Shown here: piece after piece, positions 11,319 to 23,899 of the stretch
Layout of the letters: each line of letters starts with the position of its first letter
How positions within the stretch are numbered: the stretch's first letter is position 1
Origin: Sabellastarte sp. h YS-2021
Lineage: Eukaryota > Annelida > Polychaeta > Sabellida > Sabellidae
NCBI GenBank assembly: GCA_964017235.1
Contig: OZ024929.1
Span: 17,605,464 to 17,669,463 of the forward strand
DNA: 64,000 bases
Reading direction: 5' to 3'
Notes under the pieces: model-generated
The model's input: only the letters and a program-made list of their open reading frames with translations
What the model was told of the DNA's origin: nothing
Databases searched by the model: none
Program-made: the position numbers and the translations under genes

Positions 11319-11527
11319 AAGTGCTCTCTCTCACACAAAATTTTCCAGATAGCCTGAATTATTTGAAATATTCTTCAAAAAAAAATTAATTAAAATGGCC
11401 ATAAAAATAAACATTTATCAGTCATTATCAATCATACATTTTAAGGCAAAAGGCAAAATATTAGCCAAATAATAAAATGACGGTATTGTCATCTCATGTC
11501 AAAAAGTATTTATCAGACTTTAACAGT

Positions 11528-11925
11528 GCTTACTCTCTGCACCAGAATGTTTGCTTATTGTCTAGACCAGAATATGTCTTTACTCTTTGCACCGGAATAT
11601 ATGCTTACTCTCTGCACTAGAATATGCGCTTACTTTCTGCAATGGTATATATGCTTACTCTCTGCACCAGAATATGTGCTTACTGTCTGCACCGGAAGCT
11701 TACTGTCTGCACTGGAATATATGCTCTCTATTTCGGAAAATGTGCTTAATCGCTGAATCGGAATATGTGCTTACTGTCTGCACCAGAATATATGCTTACT
11801 CTATGCACCAGCACATGTACTTACTGCCTGCACCGGAATATATGCTTACTGTCTGCACCAGAATATATGCTTACTGTCTGCACCAGAATACATGCTTACT
11901 ATATGCACCGGAATATGCTAAGGCG
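11528..11925. repeat. 25-bp minisatellite, about 15 copies
   Basis: Tandem unit actgtctgcaccagaatatatgctt with variants. Because 25 is not a multiple of 3, all three forward frames read similar peptides, which explains the overlapping short frames here; none is a gene. Confidence 0.9.
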
Positions 11926-12040
11926 TACCACTCAAACTCACTCTTCTACCACCATAAAGCAATAGGACATTCATGGCAATGTTGTATGGAAAGGAATTTT
12001 CAATATCAATATCGAACTTTAATCTTCTCACATTGACTAA

Positions 12041-12360
12041 TATCGAAACTTGGCTTCTTATCATAACATGCATTACTATTTAGTCTTCAACTATACTCAT
12101 ATATCATTTACCAATGTGCAATGTTATCTTGTTTTATAACTAACAGTTTATAGAGGTAGACCACTTTGAAGTTAAAACTTACAGAAAGTTTTAGTTTTCC
12201 TACTTTTTCTGTGCAGATCTTTTTTTTTTCTGAGAAATAAAAGGTGTTTTTTTTCAGTAAATATTAAGTATGTAAAATATAAAGCTGTTAAAAAATATCT
12301 CAGTGTTAAGTCCCATCATGAGAGTACAGATGTTTATTACACTGCTTGTAAAATACAAAA
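12041..12360. other. Unannotated AT-rich sequence
   Basis: Between the minisatellite and element Y; homopolymer T/A runs, nothing recognisable. Confidence 0.4.
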
Positions 12361-12479
12361 CTAGAGGATCGCTCGCAAAAAAAAAAGACAATGTTTTTGC
12401 ATATCAAAAACAAAGCGTCCCGAAAAGGATATAAAGGTGAGTGCTAAAGTATTAAGAAAATGCTTCGTTTCTAGCCTTA

Positions 12480-12855
12480 TACTGTTGTGGCGACCAAAGT
12501 CAGTGCAGTCTGCTCTATCTAGCACGGTTTTCAAGATATAAGCATTTTTGTGTTTTGCAAAAAATAAAAAAATTAAAAATGTCCGCTATATTTGGCGAGA
12601 CAAAAATATTTTGAAAATTGGCATGGCTACTCTGCAGAGATACCCAGCAGGTCCAAAATTTTGTTGAGTTCGCTCCACATAGCACGGTTTTCGAGATATA
12701 AGCATTTTTGTGTTTTGCAAAAACTTTGAAAATTCAAAATGGCACCATTTTTGGGGAGACAAAAATTTTTGTCAAGACCACTGCCGTGGTGTGTATCTCT
12801 CGCCGAGCATTAAAGCAGAAGAAATAGCTTTTCCGAGATATTCACAATTTTTCAT
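12480..12855. repeat. Sat3 units, left block of element Y
   Basis: About two units of the satellite seen at 18186-18970 (ctctgcagagataccc…gcacggttttcgagatataagcatttttgtgttttgc). The Sat1 array sits between these two Sat3 blocks. Confidence 0.75.
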
Positions 12856-15800
12856 GTTCATGTGTGAAAGCTCTTCCAAAAGTAGGTGAATGAGTTATCT
12901 GAGAAAAATTGGCTCTCTGCAATACTATTAAGAGATAATTCACATTTACTCATTTTGAGTAGGTGAATAATTATCTATGGGTCTGAAACTTCACCAAGTG
13001 AAAGCTCTCCCAAAAGTAGGTGAATGAGTTATTTGAGAAAAATTGGCTATCTGCAATACTTTTAGAGATAATTCGCATTTACTCATTTTGAGTAGGTGAG
13101 TAATTAGCTATGGGTCTGAAACTTCACCATGTGAAAGCTCTCCCACAAGTAGATGAATGAGTATTTGATAAAAATTGGGTATCCGCAATACTTTTACAGA
13201 TAATTAGCATTTACTCATTTTGAGTGGGTGAATAAATAGCTATGGGTCTGAAACTTCACAGAGTGAAAGCTCTCCCAAAAGTAGGTGAATGAGTTATTTG
13301 AGAAAAATTGGCTATCTGCAATACTTTTAGAGATAATTCACATTTACTCATTTTGAGTAGGTGAATAATTAGCTATGGGTCTGAAACTTCACCAAGTGAA
13401 AGCTCTCCCAAAAGTAGGTGAATGAGTTATTTGAGAAAAATTGGCTATCTGCAATACTTTTAGAGATAATTCGCATTTACTCATTTTGAGTAGGTGAGTA
13501 ATTAGCTATGGGTCTGAAACTTCACAGAGTGAAAGCTCTCCCAAAAGTAGGTGAATGATTAATTTGAGAAAAATTGGCTATCTGCAATACTTTTAGAGAT
13601 AATTCGCATTTACTCATTTTGAGTAGGTGAGTAATTAGCTATGGGTCTGAAACTTCACCAAGTGAAAGCTCTCCCAAAAGTAGGTGAATGAGTTATTTGA
13701 GAAAAATTGGCTATCTGCAATACTTTTAGAGATAATTCGCATTTACTCATTTTGAGTAGGTGAGTAATTAGCTATGGGTCTGAAACTTCACCAAGTGAAA
13801 GCTCTCCCAAAAGTAGGTGAATGATTAATTTGAGAAAAATTGGCTATCTGCAATACTTTTAGAGATAATTCGCATTTACTCATTTTGAGTAGGTGAGTAA
13901 TTAGCTATGGGTCTGAAACTTCACCAAGTGAAAGCTCTCCCAAAAGTAGGTGAATGAGTTATTTGAGAAAAATTGGCTATCTGCAATACTTTTAGAGATA
14001 ATTCGCATTTACTCATTTTGAGTAGGTGAGTAATTAGCTATGGGTCTGAAACTTCACCAAGTGAAAGCTCTCCCAAAAGTAGGTGAATGATTAATTTGAG
14101 AAAAATTGGCTATCTGCAATACTTTTAGAGATAATTCGCATTTACTCATTTTGAGTAGGTGAGTAATTAGCTATGGGTCTGAAACTTCACAGAGTGAAAG
14201 CTCTCCCAAAAGTAGGTGAATGAGTTATTTGAGAAAAATTGGCTATCTGCAATACTTTTAGAGATAATTCGCATTTACTCATTTTGAGTAGGTGAGTAAT
14301 TAGCTATGGGTCTGAAACTTCACCAAGTGAAAGCTCTCCCAAAAGTAGGTGAATGAGTTATTTGAGAAAAATTGGCTATCTGCAATACTTTTAGAGATAA
14401 TTCGCATTTACTCATTTTGAGTAGGTGAGTAATTAGCTATGGGTCTGAAACTTCACCAAGTGAAAGCTCTCCCAAAAGTAGGTGAATGAGTTATTTGAGA
14501 AAAATTGGCTATCTGCAATACTTTTAGAGATAATTCACATTTACTCATTTTCAGTAGGTGAGTAATTATCTATGGGTCTGAAACTTCACCAAGTGAAAGC
14601 TCTCCCAAAAGTAGGTGAATGATTAATTTGACAAAAATTGGCTATCTGCAATACTTTTAGAGATAATTCGCATTTACTCATTTTGAGTAGGTGAATAATT
14701 AGCTATGGGTCTGAAACTTCACCAAGTGAAAGCTCTCCCAAAAGTAGGTGAATGAGTTATTTGAGAAAAATTGGCTATCTGCAATACTTTTAGAGATAAT
14801 TCGCATTTACTCATTTTGAGTAGGTGAGTAATTAGCTATGGGTCTGAAACTTCACCATGTGAAAGCTCTCCCACAAGTAGATGAATGAGTTATTTGATAA
14901 AAATTGGGTATCCACAATACTTTTACAGATAATTAGCATTTACTCATTTTGAGTAGGTTATTTAGCTATGGGTCTGAAACTTCACCAAGTGAAAGCTCTG
15001 CCAAAAGTAGGTGAATGAGTTATTTGAGAAAAATTGGCTATCTGCAATACTTTTAGAGATAATTCGCATTTACTCATTTTGAGTAGGTGAGTAATTAGCT
15101 ATGGGTCTGAAACTTCACCAAGTGAAAGCTCTCCCAAAAGTAGGTGAATGAGTTATTTGAGAAAAAATGGCTATCTGCAATACTTTTAGAGATAATTCGC
15201 ATTTACTCATTTTGAGTAGGTGAGTAATTAGCTATGGGTCTGAAACTTCACAGAGTGAAAGCTCTCCCAAAAGTAGGTGAATGAGTTATTTGAGAAAAAT
15301 TGGCTATCTGCAATACTTTTAGAGATAATTCGCATTTACTCATTTTGAGTAGGTGAGTAATTAGCTATGGGTCTGAAACTTCACCAAGTGAAAGCTCTCC
15401 CAAAAGTAGGTGAATGAGTTATTTGAGAAAAATTGGCTATCTGCAATACTTTTAGAGATAATTCACATTTACTCATTTTCAGTAGGTGAGTTATTATCTA
15501 TGGGTCTGAAACTTCACCAAGTGAAAGCTCTGCCAAAAGTAGGTGAATGATTAATTTGAGAAAAATTGGCTATCTGCAATACTTTTAGAGATAATTCGCA
15601 TTTACTCATTTTGAGTAGGTGAGTAATTAGCTATGGGTCTGAAACTTCACAGAGTGAAAGCTCTCCCAAAAGTAGGTGAATGAGTTATTTGAAAAAAATT
15701 GGCTATCTGCAATACTTTTAGAGATAATTCGCATTTACTCATTTTGAGTAGGTGAGTAATTAGCTATGGGTCTGAAACTTCACCAAGTGAAAGCTCTCCC

Positions 15801-18185
15801 AAAAGTAGGTGAATGATTAATTTGACAAAAATTGGCTATCTGCAATACTTTTAGAGATAATTCGCATTTACTCATTTTGAGTAGGTGAATAATTAGCTAT
15901 GGGTCTGAAACTTCACCAAGTGAAAGCTCTCCCAAAAGTAGGTGAATGAGTTATTTGAGAAAAATTGGCTATCTGCAATACTTTTAGAGATAATTCGCAT
16001 TTACTCATTTTGAGTAGGTGAGTAATTAGCTATGGGTCTGAAACTTCACCATGTGAAAGCTCTCCCACAAGTAGATGAATGAGTTATTTGATAAAAATTG
16101 GGTATCCACAATACTTTTACAGATAATTAGCATTTACTCATTTTGAGTAGGTAAATAATTAGCTATGGGTCTGAAACTTCACCAAGTGAAAGCTCTCCCA
16201 AAAGTAGGTGAATGAGTTATTTGAGAAAAATTGGCTATCTGCAATACTTTTAGAGATAATTCGCATTTACTCATTTTGAGTAGGTGAGTAATTAGCTATG
16301 GGTCTGAAACTTCACCATGTGAAAGCTCTCCCACAAGTAGATGAATGAGTTATTTGATAAAAATTGGGTATCCACAATACTTTTACAGATAATTAGCATT
16401 TACTCATTTTGAGTAGGTTATTTAGCTATGGGTCTGAAACTTCACCAAGTGAAAGCTCTGCCAAAAGTAGGTGAATGAGTTATTTGAGAAAAATTGGCTA
16501 TCTGCAATACTTTTAGAGATAATTCGCATTTACTCATTTTGAGTAGGTGAGTAATTAGCTATGGGTCTGAAACTTCACCAAGTGAAAGCTCTCCCAAAAG
16601 TAGGTGAATGAGTTATTTGAGAAAAATTGGCTATCTGCAATACTTTTAGAGATAATTCGCATTTACTCATTTTGAGTAGGTGAGTAATTAGCTATGGGTC
16701 TGAAACTTCACAGAGTGAAAGCTCTCCCAAAAGTAGGTGAATGAGTTATTTGAGAAAAATTGGCTATCTGCAATACTTTTAGAGATAATTCGCATTTACT
16801 CATTTTGAGTAGGTGAGTAATTAGCTATGGGTCTGAAACTTCACCAAGTGAAAGCTCTCCCAAAAGTAGGTGAATGAGTTATTTGAGAAAAATTGGCTAT
16901 CTGCAATACTTTTAGAGATAATTCACATTTACTCATTTTCAGTAGGTGAGTTATTATCTATGGGTCTGAAACTTCACCAAGTGAAAGCTCTGCCAAAAGT
17001 AGGTGAATGATTAATTTGAGAAAAATTGGCTATCTGCAATACTTTTAGAGATAATTCGCATTTACTCATTTTGAGTAGGTGAGTAATTAGCTATGGGTCT
17101 GAAACTTCACAGAGTGAAAGCTCTCCCAAAAGTAGGTGAATGAGTTATTTGAAAAAAATTGGCTATCTGCAATACTTTTAGAGATAATTCGCATTTACTC
17201 ATTTTGAGTAGGTGAGTAATTAGCTATGGGTCTGAAACTTCACCAAGTGAAAGCTCTCCCAAAAGTAGGTGAATGATTAATTTGACAAAAATTGGCTATC
17301 TGCAATACTTTTAGAGATAATTCGCATTTACTCATTTTGAGTAGGTGAATAATTAGCTATGGGTCTGAAACTTCACCAAGTGAAAGCTCTCCCAAAAGTA
17401 GGTGAATGAGTTATTTGAGAAAAATTGGCTATCTGCAATACTTTTAGAGATAATTCGCATTTACTCATTTTGAGTAGGTGAGTAATTAGCTATGGGTCTG
17501 AAACTTCACCATGTGAAAGCTCTCCCACAAGTAGATGAATGAGTTATTTGATAAAAATTGGGTATCCACAATACTTTTACAGATAATTAGCATTTACTCA
17601 TTTTGAGTAGGTAAATAATTAGCTATGGGTCTGAAACTTCACCAAGTGAAAGCTCTCCCAAAAGTAGGTGAATGAGTTATTTGAGAAAAATTGGCTATCT
17701 GCAATACTTTTAGAGATAATTCGCATTTACTCATTTTGAGTAGGTGAGTAATTAGCTATGGGTCTGAAACTTCACCATGTGAAAGCCCTTCCAAAAGTAG
17801 GTGAATGAGTTATTTGAGAAAAATTGGCTATCTGCAATACTTTTAAGAGATAATTCGCATTTACTCATTTTGAGTAGGTGAGTAATCATCTACGGGTCTG
17901 AAACTTCACCATGTGAAAGCTCTCCCAAAAGTACATGAATGAGTTATTTGATAAAAATTGGGTATCCGCAATAGTTTTTGAGATAATTAGCATTTACTCA
18001 TTTTGAGTAGGTGAGTAATTAGCTACGGGTCTGAAACTTCACCAAGTGAAAGCTCTTCCAAAAGTAGGTGAATGAGTTATTTGAGAAAAATTGGCCATCT
18101 GCAATACTTTTAGAGGTAATTCGCATTTACTCTTTTTGAGTAGGTGAGCAATTAGCTATGGGTCTGAAACTTCACCAAGTGAAAG
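12856..18185. repeat. Sat1: 133-bp satellite array, about 40 units
   Basis: Contiguous head-to-tail units of 132-133 bp (measured at gggtctgaaactt: 13243, 13376, 13509). Each has ctcccaaaagtaggtgaatgag, attggctatctgcaatactttt and the small dyad actcattttgagt. Variant units (for example cacaagtagatgaatg…gggtatccacaatac) recur at 14863, 16050, 16323 and 17511. Blocks near 14956 and 16416, and near 15491 and 16951, repeat with a period of exactly 1460 bp, so there is a higher-order repeat of 11 monomers. No coding capacity. Confidence 0.97.
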
Positions 18186-18970
18186 CTCTTTGGGATAGCT
18201 GCTCTGCAGAGATACCCTGAACATAAAAAATTTCGTCGAAATCGCTCTATGTAGCACGGTTTTCGAAATATTAGCATTTTTGTGTTTTGCAATTTTTGCG
18301 CAAAAATTCGAAAATTCAAAATGGCCGCCATTTTTGGCAAGACAAAATTTTTTTGAAAATTGGCATGGCTACTCTGCAGAGATACCCTGTATGTCAAAAA
18401 TTTCGTCGAAATCGCTCTATCTAGCACGCTTTTCGAGATATAAGCATTTTTGTGTTTTGCAATTTTGCGAAAAATTCGAAAATTCAAAATGGCCGCCATT
18501 TTTTGCGAGAAATTTTTTGTTTGAAAATTGGCATGTCTACTCTGCAGAGATACCCTGTGGGTCAAAAATTTCGTCGAAATCGCTCTATCTAGCAGGGTTT
18601 TCGAGATATAAGCATTTTTATGTTTTGCAATTTTTGCGAAAAATTCAAAAATTCAAAATGGCCGCCATTTTTGGTGAGACAAAATTTTTTTGAAACTTGG
18701 CATGGCTACTCTGCAGATATACCCTGTGGGTCAAAAATTTCGTCGAAATCACTCTATCTTGCAGGGTTTTCGAGATATAAGCATTTTTGTGTTTTGCAAT
18801 TTTTGCGAAAATTTCGAAAATTCAAAATGGCCGCCATTTTGGGCGAGATAAAAATTTTTTGAAAATTGGGAAAACTACTCCGCAGAGATACCCTGCAGGT
18901 CAAAAATTTCGTCGAAATCGCTCTATCTAGCACGGTTTTCGAGATATAAGCATTTTTGTGTTTTCCTTAT
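18186..18970. repeat. Sat3: about 168-bp satellite, about 5 units
   Basis: Units of roughly 168-170 bp containing ctactctgcagagataccctg, aaatttcgtcgaaatcgctctatctagcacggttttcgagatataagc and aaaatggccgccattttt. Because the period is close to a multiple of three, long open frames with repeated peptides occur on both strands (137 codons each); these are artefacts of the repeat. Confidence 0.9.
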
Positions 18971-18982
18971 TTGGAAAATTCG

Positions 18983-19002
18983 TAATGATTAATTAATCAT
19001 TA
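18983..19002. repeat. Perfect 20-bp palindrome
   Basis: taatgattaattaatcatta is its own reverse complement. It lies between the Sat3 block and the 5' region of element Y. Confidence 0.9.
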
Positions 19003-19901
19003 ATTACTCGGCCATTTCTTGACCAATCAATGCCAAAATCTAATGATTTCCAGATTTTAATAGAATGAATGTATTTGCCAAGTTTCAGGTGAATTGATAA
19101 AATTCCTTTCAAGTTATCATCCGGACAAGCTTCCCCATCGAAAAAAGACATTTTTGGTCATGTGACCTCTCTGATTGGTTGAAATGTCACTGCAGCATAT
19201 TCAAAAAAATTCCCCAAGGCTACTGCCTAAACCTGCCAAATTTGAAAAGAATCCGCCTAACGGTTACAGAGTTATAAGGAAAACAAAATGCGGAGCCGGC
19301 GGAGCCGCCGGAGCCTGAAGCTCTCCCATACACAAACAAGCGTCCCTTGCGGGACGCTTAATTAAACTAGAGGAATGCTTTTGCTAACAAAAGCGAAGCA
19401 TCCCTGAAAATTTAAAATGCTTTGTGGTTTTAATAAGCATGCTGTAAAGCTAAGAATGCACAAAGCTGCACCGTATGCTTTCCCAATTCCTCTTAATACA
19501 TTCTGAAGCTATAAAAGCAACGATAAAGGAGATATAAGACAAAAACTCCAAAGCAGCTATTTATGACACCAGTTTGGCCCATAAGGGGAGTCGGGGGGTA
19601 AAACTGACCAGCTATTTAGACTCTCCACATAGGCTTTCCCAATGTCTCTTAATACATAATGAAGGTATAATAGCAACAATAAAGGAGATATAAGGCAAAA
19701 ACTCTAAAGCAACTATTTTATGACCCCAGTTTGACCCATAAGGGGGGGGTCGGGGGATAAAACTGACCCGCTATTTAGATTCTCAACATATGCTTTCCCA
19801 ATAACTCTTAATACATTCTGAAGCTATAAAAGCAACGATAAAATAACACATGATTTTTATATAGCGCTTATCACTTAGCATGTCTCTAAGCACTGTAGGA
19901 T

Positions 19902-22490
19902 CTAGACATTGTATGCAAGTCTGAAAAAGTATGTTTTGAGCTGTCTTCTGAAATCTAACAGTGAATTTGAAGATCTAATGCTAAGAGGTAGATTGTTCCA
20001 CAGAGCTGGAGCAGCATAAACAAAAGCCCATTTTCCATAACTGTTTCTAGGAACCTTGACTGGAAATGCTATATTGAAATTTTTGGATGATCTTGTTAAT
20101 CTTGCTGGTTGTGCTAATGAAATGAGGTCAGTGATGTATGTTGGTGCTAAGCCATGTAACGCTTTGTACACATCAGTGAGAATACTGAAAGCAATCCGCT
20201 GTTGTATTGGAAGCCAGTGAAGTTCTTGTCTTACACTACTAATGTGGTCATACTTTCTCATTTTGAGGATGACTCGGGCTGCTGAATTTTGTACAATTTG
20301 TAGTCTGTGCAAAAAGACTTTATTTACTCCATAAAGCAGGCAGTTGGCCTAGTCTAGTTTTGATGTTACCAGGCCTTGAATTATGCAGGAACATGTATCA
20401 TTTGACAAATATTTACGAATTCTAGCAATTTTATGAAGTTGTAATTGACAGGCTCTGCACTTTTTGATGATAAACTCTTCCATGTTCATCCGTGAATCAA
20501 AATAGGCACCTAGGTTGCGAACACACCTTGTCGGGGCAATTGTACAGTCTCCTACCCTGATAGAAATAGAAGGCATTCCTTCCAAATATTTTCTAGATCC
20601 AAAAACAATAACTTCAGTTTTGTCTTCATTCAATTTCAAGATGTTTTGTGACATCCAAAATTTTATACCATCAATGCAAAGTTCCAGATGTTGTAAGGAT
20701 GCTGCCATTGAGCTTTTGTTGAATTCAACATATAGCTGAGTATCATCTGCATATAGCATGTGACTCACTCCATGTTTATTTGCAATGTCCGCCACAGGAG
20801 CAACATATAAAGTGAAGAGTATTGGTCCAAGGATAGACCCCTGAGGAACACCAAAATTAAGATACATCTTTTCAGATGAGCTGTTATTTATTCTCACTGC
20901 TTGACTTCTGTTGGAGAGGTAGGATCTAAACCAGTCTAGTGCTGTTCCATTAATGCCAAATCTAGTTTCTAGACAATGAAGAAGTTTTTCATGGTCAATA
21001 GTATCAAAGGCAGCACTTAATTCAAGAAGGACCAGGGCGACCATTTTTTTATTGTTCAAGGAAGACAAGATGTCATTTTGGACACAAAGAAGTGCAGACT
21101 TTGTGGAATGGAAAGGTCTATATGCATTTTGCACCATAATTTATTCACCTCTAAATGTGTTCTGAGACGAGCTGCAACAATTTTTTCAATGACCTTTGAT
21201 AGGAAAGGCAAGTTTGATACAGGTCTATAGTTTTTCAAAATTTCTTTATCCAAGTTTTCCTTTTTTAGTAGAGGTGTTATATTGGCATGCTTCAAGTCGG
21301 ATGGAAATACTCCCTCTTCCAAGGATTTGTTGACAATACGGGTAATGACTGGAGCCAGGGTGTCTAAGTTATCCTTGATCAATCTGCTGGGGAAAGGGTC
21401 ATGGATTGCAGAAGCATTAGAACTAGCACTTATTATCTTTCTGACTTCATCTTCATCTGCAGGTTTGAAAGACTTTAGAGCGACTTCTAAGTTTGGATGA
21501 ATGTACTCTTTGATGTCAACATCTTTCTGAGATAAAGAGTTCTTGATGGTTGATCTAATTTTAAGAATTTTGTCAACGAAGAATTTATTAAATGTCTCGG
21601 CCAATAGTTGATCTGAGTCACTTTCAGGAAGTTTGGGTTGCTTAACTTCACCTAGTAATGTTTTAGACAAATCATACAGCTTTTTTATATCATTCCTACT
21701 TTGATTAATTTTGCAGGAATAAAATTCTGTTTTGTATTTTGTCAAGAGAAGCTTAACTGTATTACATTGTTCTTTATATTTCTCCAAGTCAGCTTCTAGT
21801 CCTGATTTTCTGTATTTTCTTTCCAACCTCCTCTTCATGACTTTTGCATGCCGGATATGACTATTAAACCAAGCTGTGTTAGGTCTGATTCTAACATATT
21901 TCTCGATAAGTGGAGCATTATTTTGCAGAGTTTCAGATAAACTGACATTATATCTTTGTACCATAGAATCAAGCGATTCTTCAGGAAAGCTTAATTTCTG
22001 TAAATCGCTATTCAAAACATCCATATCTATGTCTTTAAGTTTACGGTATCTGAGAAACTTCTTGACCGGGTCAGGATTTTTGTCCAGTAAGAACCCAGAA
22101 AGTAATAGGTGATCTGAAATACCTGGATTGCTGACAGATATTGGCCCAAGCAGTTGGTCATCTTCTCGAGCAATGATTAAGTCTAAACAGTGACCTTTAA
22201 TATGTCTTGAAGTTTTTACCAGTTGTTGCAAATTTACACTGGATAAGAGGGCTGAGAAAGACTGTGTTTGATGATTATTACTGTCATCAAAATGTATATT
22301 GAAATCCCCCATGATAAGGACAGATTTAGGAGAACTAGAAAAAGAAGCCAGATAGTCAATGAATTCATCTATACATGAGTTAAAAGTAAATCCATTTGCC
22401 GCACTTGGTGGAGGTCGATAGAGCACGGTGACACACACTGTGGAAGACCTTAAATTTAGTTGGAACTCCTGATGCTCAAAAGTTTTAAAA
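19902..22490 (-). pseudogene. LINE endonuclease (C-terminal half) and reverse transcriptase
   Basis: Minus-strand ORF2 continuation downstream of the W insertion. Endonuclease blocks: YRPPPSAANGF, IMGDFNIHFDD (catalytic D/N), and the terminal ISDHLLL (catalytic D and H). RT blocks: NYRPVSNLPFLSKVIEK, LDLSAAFDTIDH (here LELSAAFDTIDH), PQGSILGPILF, the catalytic YADD near 20741-20752, DKTEVIVFG, HWLPIQQRI, and a C-terminus ending in QLKTYFFRLAYNV. Two lesions: a frameshift near 21120 between the fingers and palm blocks, and an in-frame TAG at 20349-20351 in place of what is usually Tyr in SRLDYCN-type text (here SKLD-stop). Not functional. Confidence 0.9.
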
Positions 22491-22815
22491 CTAGAAATAG
22501 GACGCATCTGTGGCCAGATGCTGGATGTATCCACCGACAAAGGCCAACTAACATAGTTTAGAAGATAAAAAGCATTTTTCGTTAATAAGCAAGCTGAAAG
22601 CACTTTTAAGTTTGGCTACCTTTATTTGACCCTGTAGCAGGGGCCCAAGGTGAAGTCTGACCACTTCAAAAGATTCGCAGTCCATGATTTCCTATAAGTC
22701 GTTTTCACATTGCAAACCTCTAGGACCAATAATAAGCAGGAGGGGCCCAAGGTGAAATCTGACCACATGAAAAGATTTGCAGCCCATGACTTCCTCTAAG
22801 TTGTTTTCATATTAA

Positions 22816-23835
22816 TGAGTTATTTGTGAAATACTGGCTATCTGCAATACTTGTAGAGATAATTCGCATTTACTCATTTTGAGTAGGTGAATAATTAGCT
22901 ACGGGTCTGAAACTTCACCAAGTGAAAGCTCTCTCAAAAGTAGGCGAATGAGTTATTTGAGAAAAATTGGCTATCTACAATACTTTTAGAGATAATTAGA
23001 ATTTACTCATTTTCAGTAGGCGAGTAATTACCTACGGGTCTGGAACTTCACCATGTGAAAGCTCTCCCAAAAGTAGATGAATGAGTTATTTGATAAAAAA
23101 TTGGATATCTGCAATACTTTTATAGATAATTAGCATTTACTCATTTTGGGTAGGTGAATAATTAGCTACAGGTCTGAAACTTCACCAAGTGAAAGGTCTC
23201 CCAAAAGTAGGTGAAGGAGTTATTTGACAAAAATTGGCTATCTGGAATACTTTTAGAGATAATTTGCATTAACTCATTTTCAGTAGGTGAGTAATTACCT
23301 ACGGGTCTGAAACTTCACCAAGTGAAAGCTCTCCCAAAAGTAGGTGAAGGAGTTATTCGACAAAAATTGGCTATCTGCAATACTTTTAGAGATAATTTCC
23401 ATTTACTCATTTTGAGTAGGTGAGTAATTACCTACAGGTCTGAAACTTCACCAAGTGAAAGCTCTCCCAAAAGTAGGTGAAGGAGTTATTTGACAAAAAT
23501 TGGCTATCTGCAATACTTTTAGAGATAATTTGCATTTACTCATTTTGAGTAGGTGAGTAATTACCTACGGGTCTGAAACTTCACCAAGTGAAAGCTCTCC
23601 CAAAAGTAGGTGAAGGAGTTATTTGACAAAAATTGGCTATCTGCAATACTTTTAGAGATAATTCGCATTTACTCATTTTGAGTAGGTGAGTAATTACCTA
23701 CAGGTCTGGAACTTCAGCATGTGAAAGCTCTCCCAAAAGTAGGTGAATGAGTTATTTAAGAAAAATTTGCTATCTGCAATACTTTTAGAGAAAATGCAGA
23801 ATTACTCATTTTTAGTAGGTAAGTAATTTAGCCAC
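22816..23835. repeat. Sat1 array in element W, about 7-8 units
   Basis: 133-bp units with subfamily changes (gaaggagttatttgacaaaaattgg; taattacctacggg) compared with the large array. The same satellite is carried by three elements in this window. Confidence 0.95.
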
Positions 23836-23899
23836 AGGCCTAATTTAGACATAAAGCCTACCAATAGAGTACTGTGGTGCACCCTGTAATATACTTTGC

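Larger units (their letters stand above)
12361..19366 (-). mobile_element. Helitron-like element Y, about 7 kb, satellite-filled
   Basis: On the minus strand the element starts TTAATTAAGCGTCCCGCAAG with the hairpin AAGCGTCCC-ttgc-GGGACGCTT (about 19338-19359). It ends GATCCTCTAG with CTAG at 12361-12364, flanked outside by A. It has 5' and 3' single-copy parts, a Sat3 array on each side and a Sat1 array of about 40 units in the middle. It has no Rep/helicase gene, so it is non-autonomous. Its 5' end abuts the 3' CTAG of element Z directly. The assignment as one element rests on its two ends and on the matching flank arrays; no empty site is available here. Confidence 0.6.

Noticed and set aside
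11496-12036. Overlapping frames with repeated CLLSAPEYML-like peptides
   Set aside because: Produced by the 25-bp minisatellite in all three frames.
12856-18185. Could the regular repeats be a CRISPR array?
   Set aside because: Units are contiguous 133-bp copies with no unique spacers, and the context is a eukaryotic genome with introns and LINEs.
18152-18862. Open frames of 80-137 codons on both strands
   Set aside because: They are translations of the Sat3 tandem repeat, whose period is close to a multiple of three; no start context, splice signal or motif.
21282-22112. Plus-strand frames across the LINE
   Set aside because: Antisense shadows of the endonuclease/RT coding strand.
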